DNA of 64,000 bases from Paenibacillus turpanensis (GTDB lineage: Bacteria; Bacillota; Bacilli; Paenibacillales; YIM-B00363), in NCBI RefSeq assembly GCF_011421635.1, contig NZ_WTLI01000008.1, positions 1 through 64,000 on the forward strand, given 5' to 3'. Each line of letters begins with the position of its first letter. Positions within the stretch are counted from its first letter, which is position 1. The translations under genes were made by a program, and so were the position numbers. The notes under the pieces are model-generated. The model searched no databases and was not told where the DNA came from. It saw only the letters and a list, made by a program, of their open reading frames with translations. Positions 18,790 through 27,504 of the stretch are shown in pieces.

Positions 18790-20415
18790 TTAGTTCATAA
18801 GCTTCGTTTTCACCAGCAGGCGCTCCAGCATTGTAGCTGCCTGTGCCCGGGTGGCCAGTTCTGTTGGCGCCAGGGTTTGTGGTGTCATCCCTTCAACGAT
18901 ATCTGCCGTTATTGCTGCAGCAAATTCGTTGTGAGCCCAGACGATCTGCTGATTGTCCGTATAACGGTTCAGAAGTGCGATCTGCTGGGAGGAAGAAACC
19001 GTTGGCTTTTTCCCGATATAATCAAGCGCACGAACCGTCATCGCAGCCAGCTCTTCCCGTGTAATATAAGCATCGGGACGGAAGGTGCCATCCGAATAAC
19101 CGTTAATAATACCTGCTTCCGCTGCGATCGCGACTTCCTGCTGGAACCAATCCCGAGAGTTTACGTCTTTGAAGTCTTCCGAAGCGGATTTCCCGCTAAG
19201 TCCAATGGCGCGAACCATCAATGCGGCAAATTGAGCGCGAGTGACCTTTCCTTCCGGCTGGAACGATCTTTCCGTCATCCCTTGAAGCAGCAGCTTGCTG
19301 GACAAGCGATTAACCGGATGCTTCGCCCAATGACTCTGTACATCTTGGAACGATTTCTCGTAGGCTAGGATCGCGTAGATGCTGCGACCAGGACGATGGA
19401 TTTTCGCTATTGGCGTATCCCTATCTTGTGTCAGGAACATGGGTACGAACAAGAAGGATTTCGTGGCCTTATCGTAAATAACTCCCGTTGCAATACGGCC
19501 GTTTGCATCCTCTGTAAGCTTAACGGTACGCTCGATATAAATGGAGCCGAGATCAAGGTCAAGAATTTTGTCGCCGGATACAGCTGTCAGCTCAATATCG
19601 ACGTATGGCGACAGAAGATCTGCCCCGCTAAGCTTTTGGACGGCTTGATCCATCTCTGCCTTAAGCTCGTCAGAAGGCTGCTTGATCGTTATTTGGATGT
19701 AGTAGTCCATATTCGAAAGGGAAAGCTTATCAGCGTATTCTTCCAGGTCTAGGTGATCCAGTGGAAGTGTGTAGCTGCCTAACTTGTTGTAAACCTTGAT
19801 GGAAGAACCGTCCTTCGCTGCGGCTTCAACGAGTGCTGATGCCGGAAGAAGTATTTTATCGCCATCGAACTCAATTTCCAGCGTGGAATCTTCCCGAAGA
19901 GCTTTCTCCAGATCGGAGGCTGGAACGGTTCCATCAGGGTTTGCCTCTAGTTGATCATCCGGCGAATACCCGCCTCCGCCGCCACTGCTTCCGCCGCTTC
20001 CGCTTCCACCACTGCTGTCATCGTCGTCATCATCATCGTCATTGTAAACCGCGTATGTAACCTGGTACACGGAATGGGATACACTTTCAGTTAATCGTAA
20101 ATTACCGTATAAACCGGGGAGCGCGGAGAAATCGAAATATTTCTTCGTTAAATCCTCCGAGTAGGTAGCGTAAGTAGCTGACGTTGTTGTAATCAGCGTA
20201 TTCCCCGGGCCATAAACGCTGATCGTAATGCTGCCGTCCGGATCGTTAAAGACGCTGTCCCCTTGCTCAGCATACACACGCCCGGTAACGGTTTGTCCGT
20301 TGTAATGGACGCTTTCAAAGCCTGCTCCTAGTGCCAAGGCCGGCATGGCTGTCGTGGATACTAAGGTGAAGAGCAGAAGTCCGGCTGTTTTGGTTTTCCA
20401 TTCGTTTTGCTTCAA
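18790..20415 (-). CDS. Secreted SLH-domain cell-wall protein
   Basis: 541 residues, exported. A basic N-terminus and hydrophobic core (AGLLLFTLVSTTAMPALALG) form a signal peptide. A first globular part (to about 124) is joined by an eight-Asp run (126-133) and a Ser/Gly linker (134-149) to a middle beta-rich region. Three S-layer homology domains follow at about 356-406, 415-465 and 478-536 and should bind pyruvylated wall polymer. The start is TTG at 20415, seven bases after AAGGAGGAGAG. It lies inside the surface glycan locus, so it may be a carrier or anchor, but it is smaller than a typical S-layer protein and its ligand is unknown. Confidence 0.88.
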   Translation of the reverse strand: MKQNEWKTKTAGLLLFTLVSTTAMPALALGAGFESVHYNGQTVTGRVYAEQGDSVFNDPDGSITISVYGPGNTLITTTSATYATYSEDLTKKYFDFSALPGLYGNLRLTESVSHSVYQVTYAVYNDDDDDDDDSSGGSGSGGSSGGGGGYSPDDQLEANPDGTVPASDLEKALREDSTLEIEFDGDKILLPASALVEAAAKDGSSIKVYNKLGSYTLPLDHLDLEEYADKLSLSNMDYYIQITIKQPSDELKAEMDQAVQKLSGADLLSPYVDIELTAVSGDKILDLDLGSIYIERTVKLTEDANGRIATGVIYDKATKSFLFVPMFLTQDRDTPIAKIHRPGRSIYAILAYEKSFQDVQSHWAKHPVNRLSSKLLLQGMTERSFQPEGKVTRAQFAALMVRAIGLSGKSASEDFKDVNSRDWFQQEVAIAAEAGIINGYSDGTFRPDAYITREELAAMTVRALDYIGKKPTVSSSQQIALLNRYTDNQQIVWAHNEFAAAITADIVEGMTPQTLAPTELATRAQAATMLERLLVKTKLMN

Positions 20416-20456
20416 GCTATTTCTCTCCTCCTTGATCGGTTATGTTGCACGCCTTC

Positions 20457-20474
20457 AACCAACTGGGGTTGGTT
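20457..20474. other. Hairpin in the leader of the SLH gene
   Basis: AACCAAC / GTTGGTT with a four-base loop, about 40-60 bases upstream of the SLH start, in the untranslated leader. It has no T-run. It may be an mRNA-stability or regulatory stem; I cannot match it to a known riboswitch. Confidence 0.4.
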
Positions 20475-20702
20475 CACCGCCTTTCTTTCCTTGTAGCGCA
20501 TAAAAGTGGATCATTCTGGAAGGCTTGCACGTGATATTTATTCGGGGGAGGAGGTTGGTTTGAGGGGGTTGGGCGGGGAAATGAGGCTATTTTCCCAGTT
20601 AGCGGGACTGGGGAATTATGGTTTGGAAGGAGGTCGTCCTAGTAAAATAAAGTTACCTCTGATAGAATCTTGATATAAACAATTGTCGAAGGAGAACGAA
20701 CT

Positions 20703-20806
20703 GTGAGACTTCGTCTAGAGCTTTTTAGTCTCACTTGAAGGAAAAATGAGAATGAGTGTCTAAATGTAATTCGGAAAGCTTCATGCCAAAAAGGCTTGAA
20801 GCTTTC
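20703..20806. repeat. Two inverted repeats upstream of the ROK kinase
   Basis: First, GTGAGACT (20703-20710) and AGTCTCAC (20727-20734). Second, a 14-base arm pair starting GAAAGCTTCA (20774-20787) and ending TGAAGCTTTC (20793-20806) with a five-A loop and one central mismatch. Neither is followed by a T-run. They could be operators or leader structures. An extended -10 (TGCTATAAT, 20825-20833) lies after them. Confidence 0.55.
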
Positions 20807-20860
20807 GTTATATATAAATGCTCATGCTATAATAATCAAATACAATTACCTGGAGGATAT

Positions 20861-21772
20861 ATGCGTTACGCAATTGGGATTGACATTGGTGGAACCAAAA
20901 TCGCAATGGGTGTTGTGGATGAGCTTGGCAATGTATTAGCCTCCCAAGAATTTAAAAATGAGGTTTCGAAAGATCCGAGGGATGCTGTGAAACAAACATC
21001 GGAATCTATATCGTGCATGATCGATAAATCTCGAATAGAGGGAGACTTTCTTGGAATTGGTATCGGAGCTCCCGGACCTCTCAACCCTAATGAAGGAAGT
21101 CTAATATGCCCCCCAAATTTGCCTAAATGGTGGGACTTTAACATCGTCGAAGAGTTTAGATGTTATTTCTCTAACCCGATTCGAATGGAAAATGACGCAA
21201 GTGTAGCTGCCCTAGCTGAAAAGTGGGTTGGAGCCGGTAAGGACTACGAGCAATTGATTTATTTAACAATAAGTACAGGCATTGGTGCAGGAATCATAAT
21301 TAATGGAAGACTCTACACGGGATCGACAGGAAACGCCGGGGATGTAGGGCATATGGTCATCGATGCGAGTGCAGGGATTTGCAGTTGTGGTCAAGCAGGC
21401 TGCTTCGAATGGGTTGCATCAGGTACAGCTCTAGCACGTCAAGGGACAGAATTATTGGGTAGCCCGGTGACCCCAGAGGAAGTATTACAGTTGGCGAAGA
21501 ATGGAGACCGACAACTCCAATTATTAATTGATCGTTTATTTCTTTATATCGGATCTGGTTGTGTAAGTCTCATTAATACTTTTGATCCCCAGTTGGTAAT
21601 AATAGGGGGAGGCATATCACAAATCGGCACACCTTTATTTAAGGCAGTCAATGGCTATGTACAGAAATATGCGTTGAACCCATCAGGAAGAACTATTCAA
21701 GTCAAGCCTGCCCAACTTAAACGCAATAGTGGTATTGTGGGTGCAGCAGCTCTATTTCTTCAAAACAACTAA
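20861..21772 (+). CDS. ROK-family sugar kinase
   Basis: Phosphorylates a hexose (glucose, fructose or mannose) with ATP in the cytoplasm; 303 residues. The ATP-binding GIDIGGTKIAMG starts at residue 6, the ROK zinc motif CSCGQAGCFEW is at about 176-186 and the catalytic Asp lies in ENDASVAALAE. Start ATG 20861 with GGAGG ahead; 35 codons of open frame before it are not coding. manA follows after 19 bases, so a role in feeding mannose or fructose 6-phosphate into GDP-mannose synthesis is likely. No DNA-binding domain, so it is a kinase rather than a NagC/XylR repressor. Confidence 0.85.
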   Translation: MRYAIGIDIGGTKIAMGVVDELGNVLASQEFKNEVSKDPRDAVKQTSESISCMIDKSRIEGDFLGIGIGAPGPLNPNEGSLICPPNLPKWWDFNIVEEFRCYFSNPIRMENDASVAALAEKWVGAGKDYEQLIYLTISTGIGAGIIINGRLYTGSTGNAGDVGHMVIDASAGICSCGQAGCFEWVASGTALARQGTELLGSPVTPEEVLQLAKNGDRQLQLLIDRLFLYIGSGCVSLINTFDPQLVIIGGGISQIGTPLFKAVNGYVQKYALNPSGRTIQVKPAQLKRNSGIVGAAALFLQNN

Positions 21773-21791
21773 CAAGAAGGGACAGATATAT

Positions 21792-22739
21792 ATGAAGGTA
21801 GAACCTTTATTTCTCGATCCTGTTTTTAAGGAGAGGATTTGGGGAGGAACGAAATTAAGGGATAGCTTCGGTTTTGATATTCCATCGAATACAACGGGAG
21901 AAGCGTGGACTGTATCAGCGCATGAGAATGGACAAAGCATTGTCCGAAATGGTCAGTACAAGGGTCAAAAGCTTGGAGACCTTTGGAACAAGCATCCAGA
22001 GATTTTTGGAGAGCAGGGGAGTGAATTCCCTTTACTTATCAAGATATTGGATGCATCTAAAGACTTATCTATACAAGTACACCCAAGTGATGATTATGCA
22101 CGTGTTTATGAAAATGGAGGTCTTGGTAAAACGGAGTGTTGGTATATCTTGGAATGTGATCCAGATGCAGAAATTGTTTTTGGGCATCATGCGGAAACAA
22201 AAGAGCAATTAAAGAAACTTATTCAATCGGGTGATTGGGAGAGCTTACTTACTAGGGTTAAAGTGAGTAAAGGTGATTTTTTTTATGTCCCCAGTGGAAC
22301 TTTACACGCACTAGGTAAAGGAATTGTAGTGTTAGAAACGCAACAAAGCTCAGATATTACTTACCGTGTGTACGATTACGATCGGCGGGATGACCAAGGG
22401 AATCTTAGGGAACTACATTTGAGTAAAGCTATTGATGTATTAAATGTGCCAAATAAAATTCAAACGAACAGTTTTACTTTTGAAACGATGGAATTTATAA
22501 AAAAAACTACGTTTATATCTAATTCGTATTTCACGGTGCAGAAGTTAGATATTAGCGGGACAGCCGAGTTTGAGCATTCCATATCATTTATAATATATAG
22601 CGTTATTGAAGGTAATGGTGTTTTGGAATTTGATAAGTCTCAGTATCCATTGGTGAAAGGGGACACGTTTATCATTCCAGTAAATCAGTGTGGGTACAAA
22701 ATATCAGGAGATATAGAGCTTATTTTATCTAAATTATAG
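21792..22739 (+). CDS. manA: Mannose-6-phosphate isomerase, class I
   Basis: Zinc enzyme interconverting fructose 6-phosphate and mannose 6-phosphate; 315 residues, as in B. subtilis ManA. Metal-site stretches LSIQVHPSDDYA (about 88-99) and GKTECWYIL (about 107-115) and the later PSGTLHALGKG are all present. Start ATG 21792 follows GAAGGGA; upstream open frame overlaps the kinase gene and is not used. It forms a pair with the ROK kinase and supplies mannose 6-phosphate for ManC-Gmd-Rmd. A phosphomannomutase is missing from the window. Confidence 0.93.
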   Translation: MKVEPLFLDPVFKERIWGGTKLRDSFGFDIPSNTTGEAWTVSAHENGQSIVRNGQYKGQKLGDLWNKHPEIFGEQGSEFPLLIKILDASKDLSIQVHPSDDYARVYENGGLGKTECWYILECDPDAEIVFGHHAETKEQLKKLIQSGDWESLLTRVKVSKGDFFYVPSGTLHALGKGIVVLETQQSSDITYRVYDYDRRDDQGNLRELHLSKAIDVLNVPNKIQTNSFTFETMEFIKKTTFISNSYFTVQKLDISGTAEFEHSISFIIYSVIEGNGVLEFDKSQYPLVKGDTFIIPVNQCGYKISGDIELILSKL

Positions 22740-22748
22740 GGGAAAACT

Positions 22749-22775
22749 AATCCCCCCGGTTCACCCAGGGGGATT
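22749..22775. terminator. Hairpin between manA and the convergent glycan operon
   Basis: AATCCCCC / GGGGGATT stem with a GC-rich loop. In the minus direction it is followed by AGTTTTCC. It probably ends the minus-strand operon and perhaps manA as well. Confidence 0.6.
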
Positions 22776-22785
22776 AAAGAAGTTA

Positions 22786-25239
22786 TTAATTAAGGCTGCT
22801 ATTTAATAAGCTTTCAAGTTTATATTTTTCTGTCGAGTCATTGCTCATAAGCTTTGATGCAAGTTGTTCATCATATTTATTTTGTTTCTTCAAGCTTGCC
22901 AAATAAAAACGTGCTATTGCTTTGCTTTGTTCATCAGGAAACTGTTCATTTAAGCCTTGTTTCAAAGTAAGTTCTGCATTTTCGTATTTCCCTTGATAAT
23001 AGTAAACTTGACCAATAGTTAATGCGATTGTAGGCGTCACTTCAAAAATACGTCCTTGTTGCTGACCTTTAGGAAGTTCTTCAAGCTTTTTTAAACGTGC
23101 TGTAAACTCTCCTTCATACAATTCAAGAGCCTTATTCCACTCTTCATTTCGTTTCGTTTCATCAGTTGTATTGCCAAGCTGCAAGTAGATTTTCATAAGG
23201 CTCTCATACACATTAATATCCCATGGGAATTTAGCTTGTGCCTCTTTAATAATGGTTGCAGCTTTTTCATGATCTTGTTTGAGTAAGGCTAAATTTAATT
23301 CGTTTTGGGATGTAATAGAATTGTATGATTCATTTTTCTTAAGGATTGCAACGAGTGTTTCAAACTCTTCAAGAAATTTCACATTATTCGTTTGATTGTA
23401 CACAGTTTGCAGTAATTGCAGCTTAAAATGCACATATTCTGGATTTGGATATTTGTTAATTGCTTTATCTAAGGGAATTATGGTTTCATTATAGTTTTTG
23501 CTCTGCTCAAGAACTTTTTGTGCTTCTTGGTACTGCTTGTTAGCGTTCAACAATCGATACGATTCAAAGAAGAAGAAAACTGCAAGAAGGCTCAAAAGAA
23601 TAGGATATACGTTTTTCTGCCAACCGGATGCTAATCTCACCTGGAAAGCGAAAGGAGTAAGCTTTGTACCAGCAGTCATGCCTCCTAAGCATAAAAAGAC
23701 GATAGAACCAATGTAAACATAAGACATATTAAAATCGATGATGCTGTGAACAAGGATGGCCACTGCAATAATAAAATAAGGGAAATAGTTATCCCTTTCT
23801 TCCACAGACTGTTTTCTAAAGCTTTGTATATAGAAAACAAAAATTGTGGCAAGAAATAAAACAAGGAAAACAAACCCAACAGAACCGACTTCAATTATAT
23901 TCTGGATAAAATAGTTGTGTGCTTCTCGGCTTATATAAGGGTTACTTTGATATTTTTCATAAACGGCTGCCCATCCACCGCCACCAGCCCCTAAGACAGG
24001 GAAATCTTTAATTACATTAATCGAGTCTGCATAAAAAGCGCCACGTTCCAGTACGGAATGCTGCTGAAAATTAATGTTTTCTAAACGGGCACGAATTTCT
24101 TCGGGCAGCATTTTTGTAGCACCAGTCCCGAATAATACCATGAATCCTAGCAACCCGACTACGATCCCGATGGTAGGGATAATAATATTAGAAAAACGCC
24201 GCTGCTGAAAGATGGAGAGCTTTGAAGAAACTATTGGTATTATATAACGCTGAATAATTAAAGCAATTAATGCATACGCTAAGGAGCTTCCAAGTATAAT
24301 AAGCCAGCCTTTAAGGGCTTCAGCTGGTACAAACAAGTTTTGTAGAGAAATCCCTAGGCTTGTAACTGGCTGGAGAATAGCAATCGTGATACCGACGGCA
24401 ATAAAAAGATAGATCAAGCTAAACAACTGACGAACAACAGACAGGAAAGGGAGGGTCATAAGCAATAATACAGGGAAAACTACAAGAGCTCCCCGAGATA
24501 ACGTCAATAGCAGCGATAGTACTGCTGGAATCAAGAATAAAGAATTAATGAACACACTGTACCACTTTTTGGAAGAGGTCATTTGAAAGAGAGAATAAAG
24601 GATGTATGCCATTATAAAGGCAGCATACGTATTAGGATATTGAAATACAGAAGTAAGTCGGACACCATCTACGGTTGTTAGGACGGCATCTTTGTATATG
24701 TTGGTATTCCCTTGACTGTTTAGTCCGTACAAATAAGACCAATCGAATAGCCCCCAGAAGGAAGCATCTCCAAACCAATTCATGAATCCGAAAAGAATAA
24801 TGAACACAAATGAAATATTAAGACCGCTGAAAAGCACTTTGTTTCCAATTGCTGTTCTACCTATGTAGGCACCAACTAGGTAGATTGTAACGAACAATAA
24901 GTGTATGAATATTCCGTTTCGTGCCATATAGACTGAGGCAGATGAAAAGTATGATAAAGTGTAGGATATAGGGATTAGCCAAACCAATATATGGAAAATG
25001 TCACTTCGTTCCGTCCATTTTAATGCTTTAAAAAGATAAATAGATAGTAGGACCATCACGAGCGCAAACCATAAAAGACTAGTATAGATCGGTTCATCAA
25101 ATGTGTAAGACCGACCATTAAATAATGCTCTGTGGAATGGCGCAATCAACAAATATCCTAGAGTAATTAACAAGATCGGCCAAAGCAGCCAGCTTTGATT
25201 TGAAGAGGGCAGGGTATTTTTGGGATTTCGGTATGACAT
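22786..25239 (-). CDS. O-antigen ligase/polymerase-like membrane protein with TPR tail
   Basis: 817 residues. About a dozen transmembrane segments (1-520 and 540-560) surround a long external loop (about 385-445) with GGGWAAVYEKYQSNPYISREAHNYF, the Wzy_C/WaaL hallmark with its conserved His. From about 565 the protein is soluble with TPR-like helical repeats. This plan is shared by WaaL-like O-oligosaccharyltransferases such as WsfB of Paenibacillus alvei, which moves the finished S-layer glycan to protein, and by Wzy polymerases. In this locus, with an ABC exporter and a WbaP-type primer, transfer to protein is my preferred reading. Last gene of a four-gene minus-strand operon. Confidence 0.8.
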   Translation of the reverse strand: MSYRNPKNTLPSSNQSWLLWPILLITLGYLLIAPFHRALFNGRSYTFDEPIYTSLLWFALVMVLLSIYLFKALKWTERSDIFHILVWLIPISYTLSYFSSASVYMARNGIFIHLLFVTIYLVGAYIGRTAIGNKVLFSGLNISFVFIILFGFMNWFGDASFWGLFDWSYLYGLNSQGNTNIYKDAVLTTVDGVRLTSVFQYPNTYAAFIMAYILYSLFQMTSSKKWYSVFINSLFLIPAVLSLLLTLSRGALVVFPVLLLMTLPFLSVVRQLFSLIYLFIAVGITIAILQPVTSLGISLQNLFVPAEALKGWLIILGSSLAYALIALIIQRYIIPIVSSKLSIFQQRRFSNIIIPTIGIVVGLLGFMVLFGTGATKMLPEEIRARLENINFQQHSVLERGAFYADSINVIKDFPVLGAGGGGWAAVYEKYQSNPYISREAHNYFIQNIIEVGSVGFVFLVLFLATIFVFYIQSFRKQSVEERDNYFPYFIIAVAILVHSIIDFNMSYVYIGSIVFLCLGGMTAGTKLTPFAFQVRLASGWQKNVYPILLSLLAVFFFFESYRLLNANKQYQEAQKVLEQSKNYNETIIPLDKAINKYPNPEYVHFKLQLLQTVYNQTNNVKFLEEFETLVAILKKNESYNSITSQNELNLALLKQDHEKAATIIKEAQAKFPWDINVYESLMKIYLQLGNTTDETKRNEEWNKALELYEGEFTARLKKLEELPKGQQQGRIFEVTPTIALTIGQVYYYQGKYENAELTLKQGLNEQFPDEQSKAIARFYLASLKKQNKYDEQLASKLMSNDSTEKYKLESLLNSSLN

Positions 25240-25257
25240 TTTTAAACTCCTTCACTG

Positions 25258-26343
25258 TTAATGGGTACGGTGACGGATAAAATCCATCATTTGTGATTTG
25301 AATCGCTCTTCACTAAATAATTCGGCGTGATTACGAATTTGTTGGCGATCAAAGGTTTTGGTCTCGAAATCTAGTATTGCTTTCTTAACATGATCAGCAG
25401 ACTGTTCATCAAAAAACAATCCGGTCTCACCCTCTACAATGGTTTCTAAGGAGCCTCCCTTCCTAAAGGCAATGACAGGTCGGCCGCAAGCTTGCGCTTC
25501 AAGCGGGGTAATACCGAAATCTTCTTCTCCTGGCATAATGAATGCTTGGCATTTGGCGAAATATTCATTCACTTGTTCATCGGGTAGCTCACCGAGCAAC
25601 TGTACGGTGGGTCCGGCTAGAGCTTGTAAACGGGGGCGGTCATAACCGTCTCCAATAATAATAAGAGGTTTTTTGAGAGCGTTGAAAGCTTCGATTACGA
25701 TATCCACACGCTTATAAGGTATTAATCGGGAAACGATAAGATAGTACGGTTCAGTTTCTGCGACTACTTTGAAGCGCCGTATATTTACGGGAGGATGAAT
25801 GACTTCTGATTCTCTACCGTAATACTTTTTAATACGCTTCGCAACGTTATGAGCGTCGGCAATGAAGTAATCTACTCTTTGGGCGGTTAACTGATCCCAC
25901 ATTCGAATTCGGTGAAGAACAAAGGGGAGGACAGCCCGGAAAATTGGATTTGTAATATCCTCTTTCATGTATTGGTGATAAAGATCCCATACGTACCTCA
26001 TTGGTGTGTAACAATAGCAAATATGGGTTTGATGGGTATTGGTAATGACGCCTTTCGCAAAAGCACTAGAACTGCTAAGAATAAGATCGTACTTCCGAAG
26101 GTCAAATTGCTCAACAGCCAAAGGGAATAGTCCAATCATTTTTTTATAGTGTTTTTTAGCAAGAGGAATATTATGAATAAACGATGTCCGGATGTCCGCT
26201 TCGCGAAACCTAGGGCTTACTTTCGAAAGATCGGTAAGAAGAGTATAGATCGGTGCATCTGGAAAAAGGTCCATAAAGAGCTCGAGTACTCTTTCTGCTC
26301 CGCCATATTGGTTTAAATAATCATGAACTATAGCAACCTTCAT
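25258..26343 (-). CDS. Glycosyltransferase, GT4 family
   Basis: 361 residues, GT-B fold. N-terminal MKVAIVHDYLNQYGGAERVL and C-terminal PGEEDFGITPLEAQACGRPVI (the EX7E motif) are typical of GT4 enzymes of the WbaZ/mannosyl- or rhamnosyltransferase kind. No membrane segment; works on the inner face with lipid-linked acceptor. It lies between the other GT4 gene and the O-ligase-like gene in the minus operon. Donor sugar unknown; GDP-mannose or GDP-D-rhamnose are plausible from context. Confidence 0.85.
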   Translation of the reverse strand: MKVAIVHDYLNQYGGAERVLELFMDLFPDAPIYTLLTDLSKVSPRFREADIRTSFIHNIPLAKKHYKKMIGLFPLAVEQFDLRKYDLILSSSSAFAKGVITNTHQTHICYCYTPMRYVWDLYHQYMKEDITNPIFRAVLPFVLHRIRMWDQLTAQRVDYFIADAHNVAKRIKKYYGRESEVIHPPVNIRRFKVVAETEPYYLIVSRLIPYKRVDIVIEAFNALKKPLIIIGDGYDRPRLQALAGPTVQLLGELPDEQVNEYFAKCQAFIMPGEEDFGITPLEAQACGRPVIAFRKGGSLETIVEGETGLFFDEQSADHVKKAILDFETKTFDRQQIRNHAELFSEERFKSQMMDFIRHRTH

Positions 26344-26358
26344 AGAATGAAATGCTCC

Positions 26359-27486
26359 TTATAATAGCTTTTCATAAACACGCCTTGTTTCGCTTGCCGT
26401 TTTTGCCCAGTTAAAATGCCCGGCTCTTTCTAAGGATAGGGTTGAAAGGGAATGTAACAAGGTTGAGCTAGAAAGCACCCTCTCCAATTGATTGGCCCAT
26501 TCCTGCTGATCATATGGATCTATGAGGACCCCATAATTTTTTATTAACTCTGGTATGGATGAAACATTCGATCCCATGACAGGAATTCCACACCCCATAG
26601 CTTCAAGGATAGGAAGGCCGAATCCTTCGTAGATCGAAGGCATAACAAAAAGCGAAGCACCATTATAGACTGCTGGAAGATCATTATCATCAATATAACC
26701 GGTGAAAATGATGTCATTACTCAGTTTCTGTTCTCGTGTCCATTCATAAATTGGAGATGACTTCCAGCCCTTAGCCCCTACAATGACTAGCTTATGTGGT
26801 AACCCAGATTTCTTTCTAAACATTTTATAAGCTTCCATAAAGCCAAGTAAGTTCTTCCTGGGTTCGACTGTTCCTACGAACAAAATATACTTATCAGGTA
26901 GATTATACCTTAACATTACATCCGATATTACATGGCTTTGTAAAGGCTGGAACCGGTCGTCAGCGGCAAGATAAATTACTTCGATTTTCTTGTCAGGAAT
27001 ATTTAATAATTCAACAATATCTTGTTTTGTTTGTATAGAATCAGCGATGATGAAATCACACTGGGCTGCACTGTAAGGCGTCCATTTACTGTGATGCTTG
27101 TAAATGATGTCGGACGTTGATTCAGGGTATCTCATATAGGCCAAATCATGAATAGTAATAACAGATTTACCCTTAAGTGTTTTTTGGTACGTATAATTTG
27201 TTCCATGATAAAGATCAGATTTTGTTTGTGCAAAAAGGTCATAAGGCAAGCTATATAACATATTTGGCTGAAGGAGCCGCCGTATGACTTTATATGGGTA
27301 GGGATTGTTGTAGACTTGTGAATGTTTTACGTCATGGTAAATGGATCTAGGAACAGGCTTGAAAATCCGGTTAAAGGAAAGGACAATCTCGTTATCCTCG
27401 GCCAAATGATTTGCTAATTGCTTAACATACCGTGCAATTCCGGACGGCGGACCGAGCAGCGGTTGTGCGTCTAAAAAAACTCTCAC
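26359..27486 (-). CDS. Glycosyltransferase, GT4 family
   Basis: 375 residues, GT-B fold. The start MRVFLDAQPLLGPPSGIARY and the nucleotide-sugar site SIYEGFGLPILEAMGCGIPV are typical of GT4 rhamnosyl/mannosyltransferases. The internal ILFVGTVEPRKNLLGFMEAY segment is the usual start of the C-terminal Rossmann domain. It follows the priming transferase after 18 bases, so it may add the second sugar of the core. Substrate cannot be read from sequence. Confidence 0.85.
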   Translation of the reverse strand: MRVFLDAQPLLGPPSGIARYVKQLANHLAEDNEIVLSFNRIFKPVPRSIYHDVKHSQVYNNPYPYKVIRRLLQPNMLYSLPYDLFAQTKSDLYHGTNYTYQKTLKGKSVITIHDLAYMRYPESTSDIIYKHHSKWTPYSAAQCDFIIADSIQTKQDIVELLNIPDKKIEVIYLAADDRFQPLQSHVISDVMLRYNLPDKYILFVGTVEPRKNLLGFMEAYKMFRKKSGLPHKLVIVGAKGWKSSPIYEWTREQKLSNDIIFTGYIDDNDLPAVYNGASLFVMPSIYEGFGLPILEAMGCGIPVMGSNVSSIPELIKNYGVLIDPYDQQEWANQLERVLSSSTLLHSLSTLSLERAGHFNWAKTASETRRVYEKLL

Positions 27487-27504
27487 CGAAAACTCTCCTT
27501 TGGT

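Noticed and set aside
20416..20520. Riboswitch in the leader of the SLH gene
   Set aside because: There is one clear hairpin, but I could not match the conserved cores of the c-di-GMP, SAM, preQ1 or fluoride classes.
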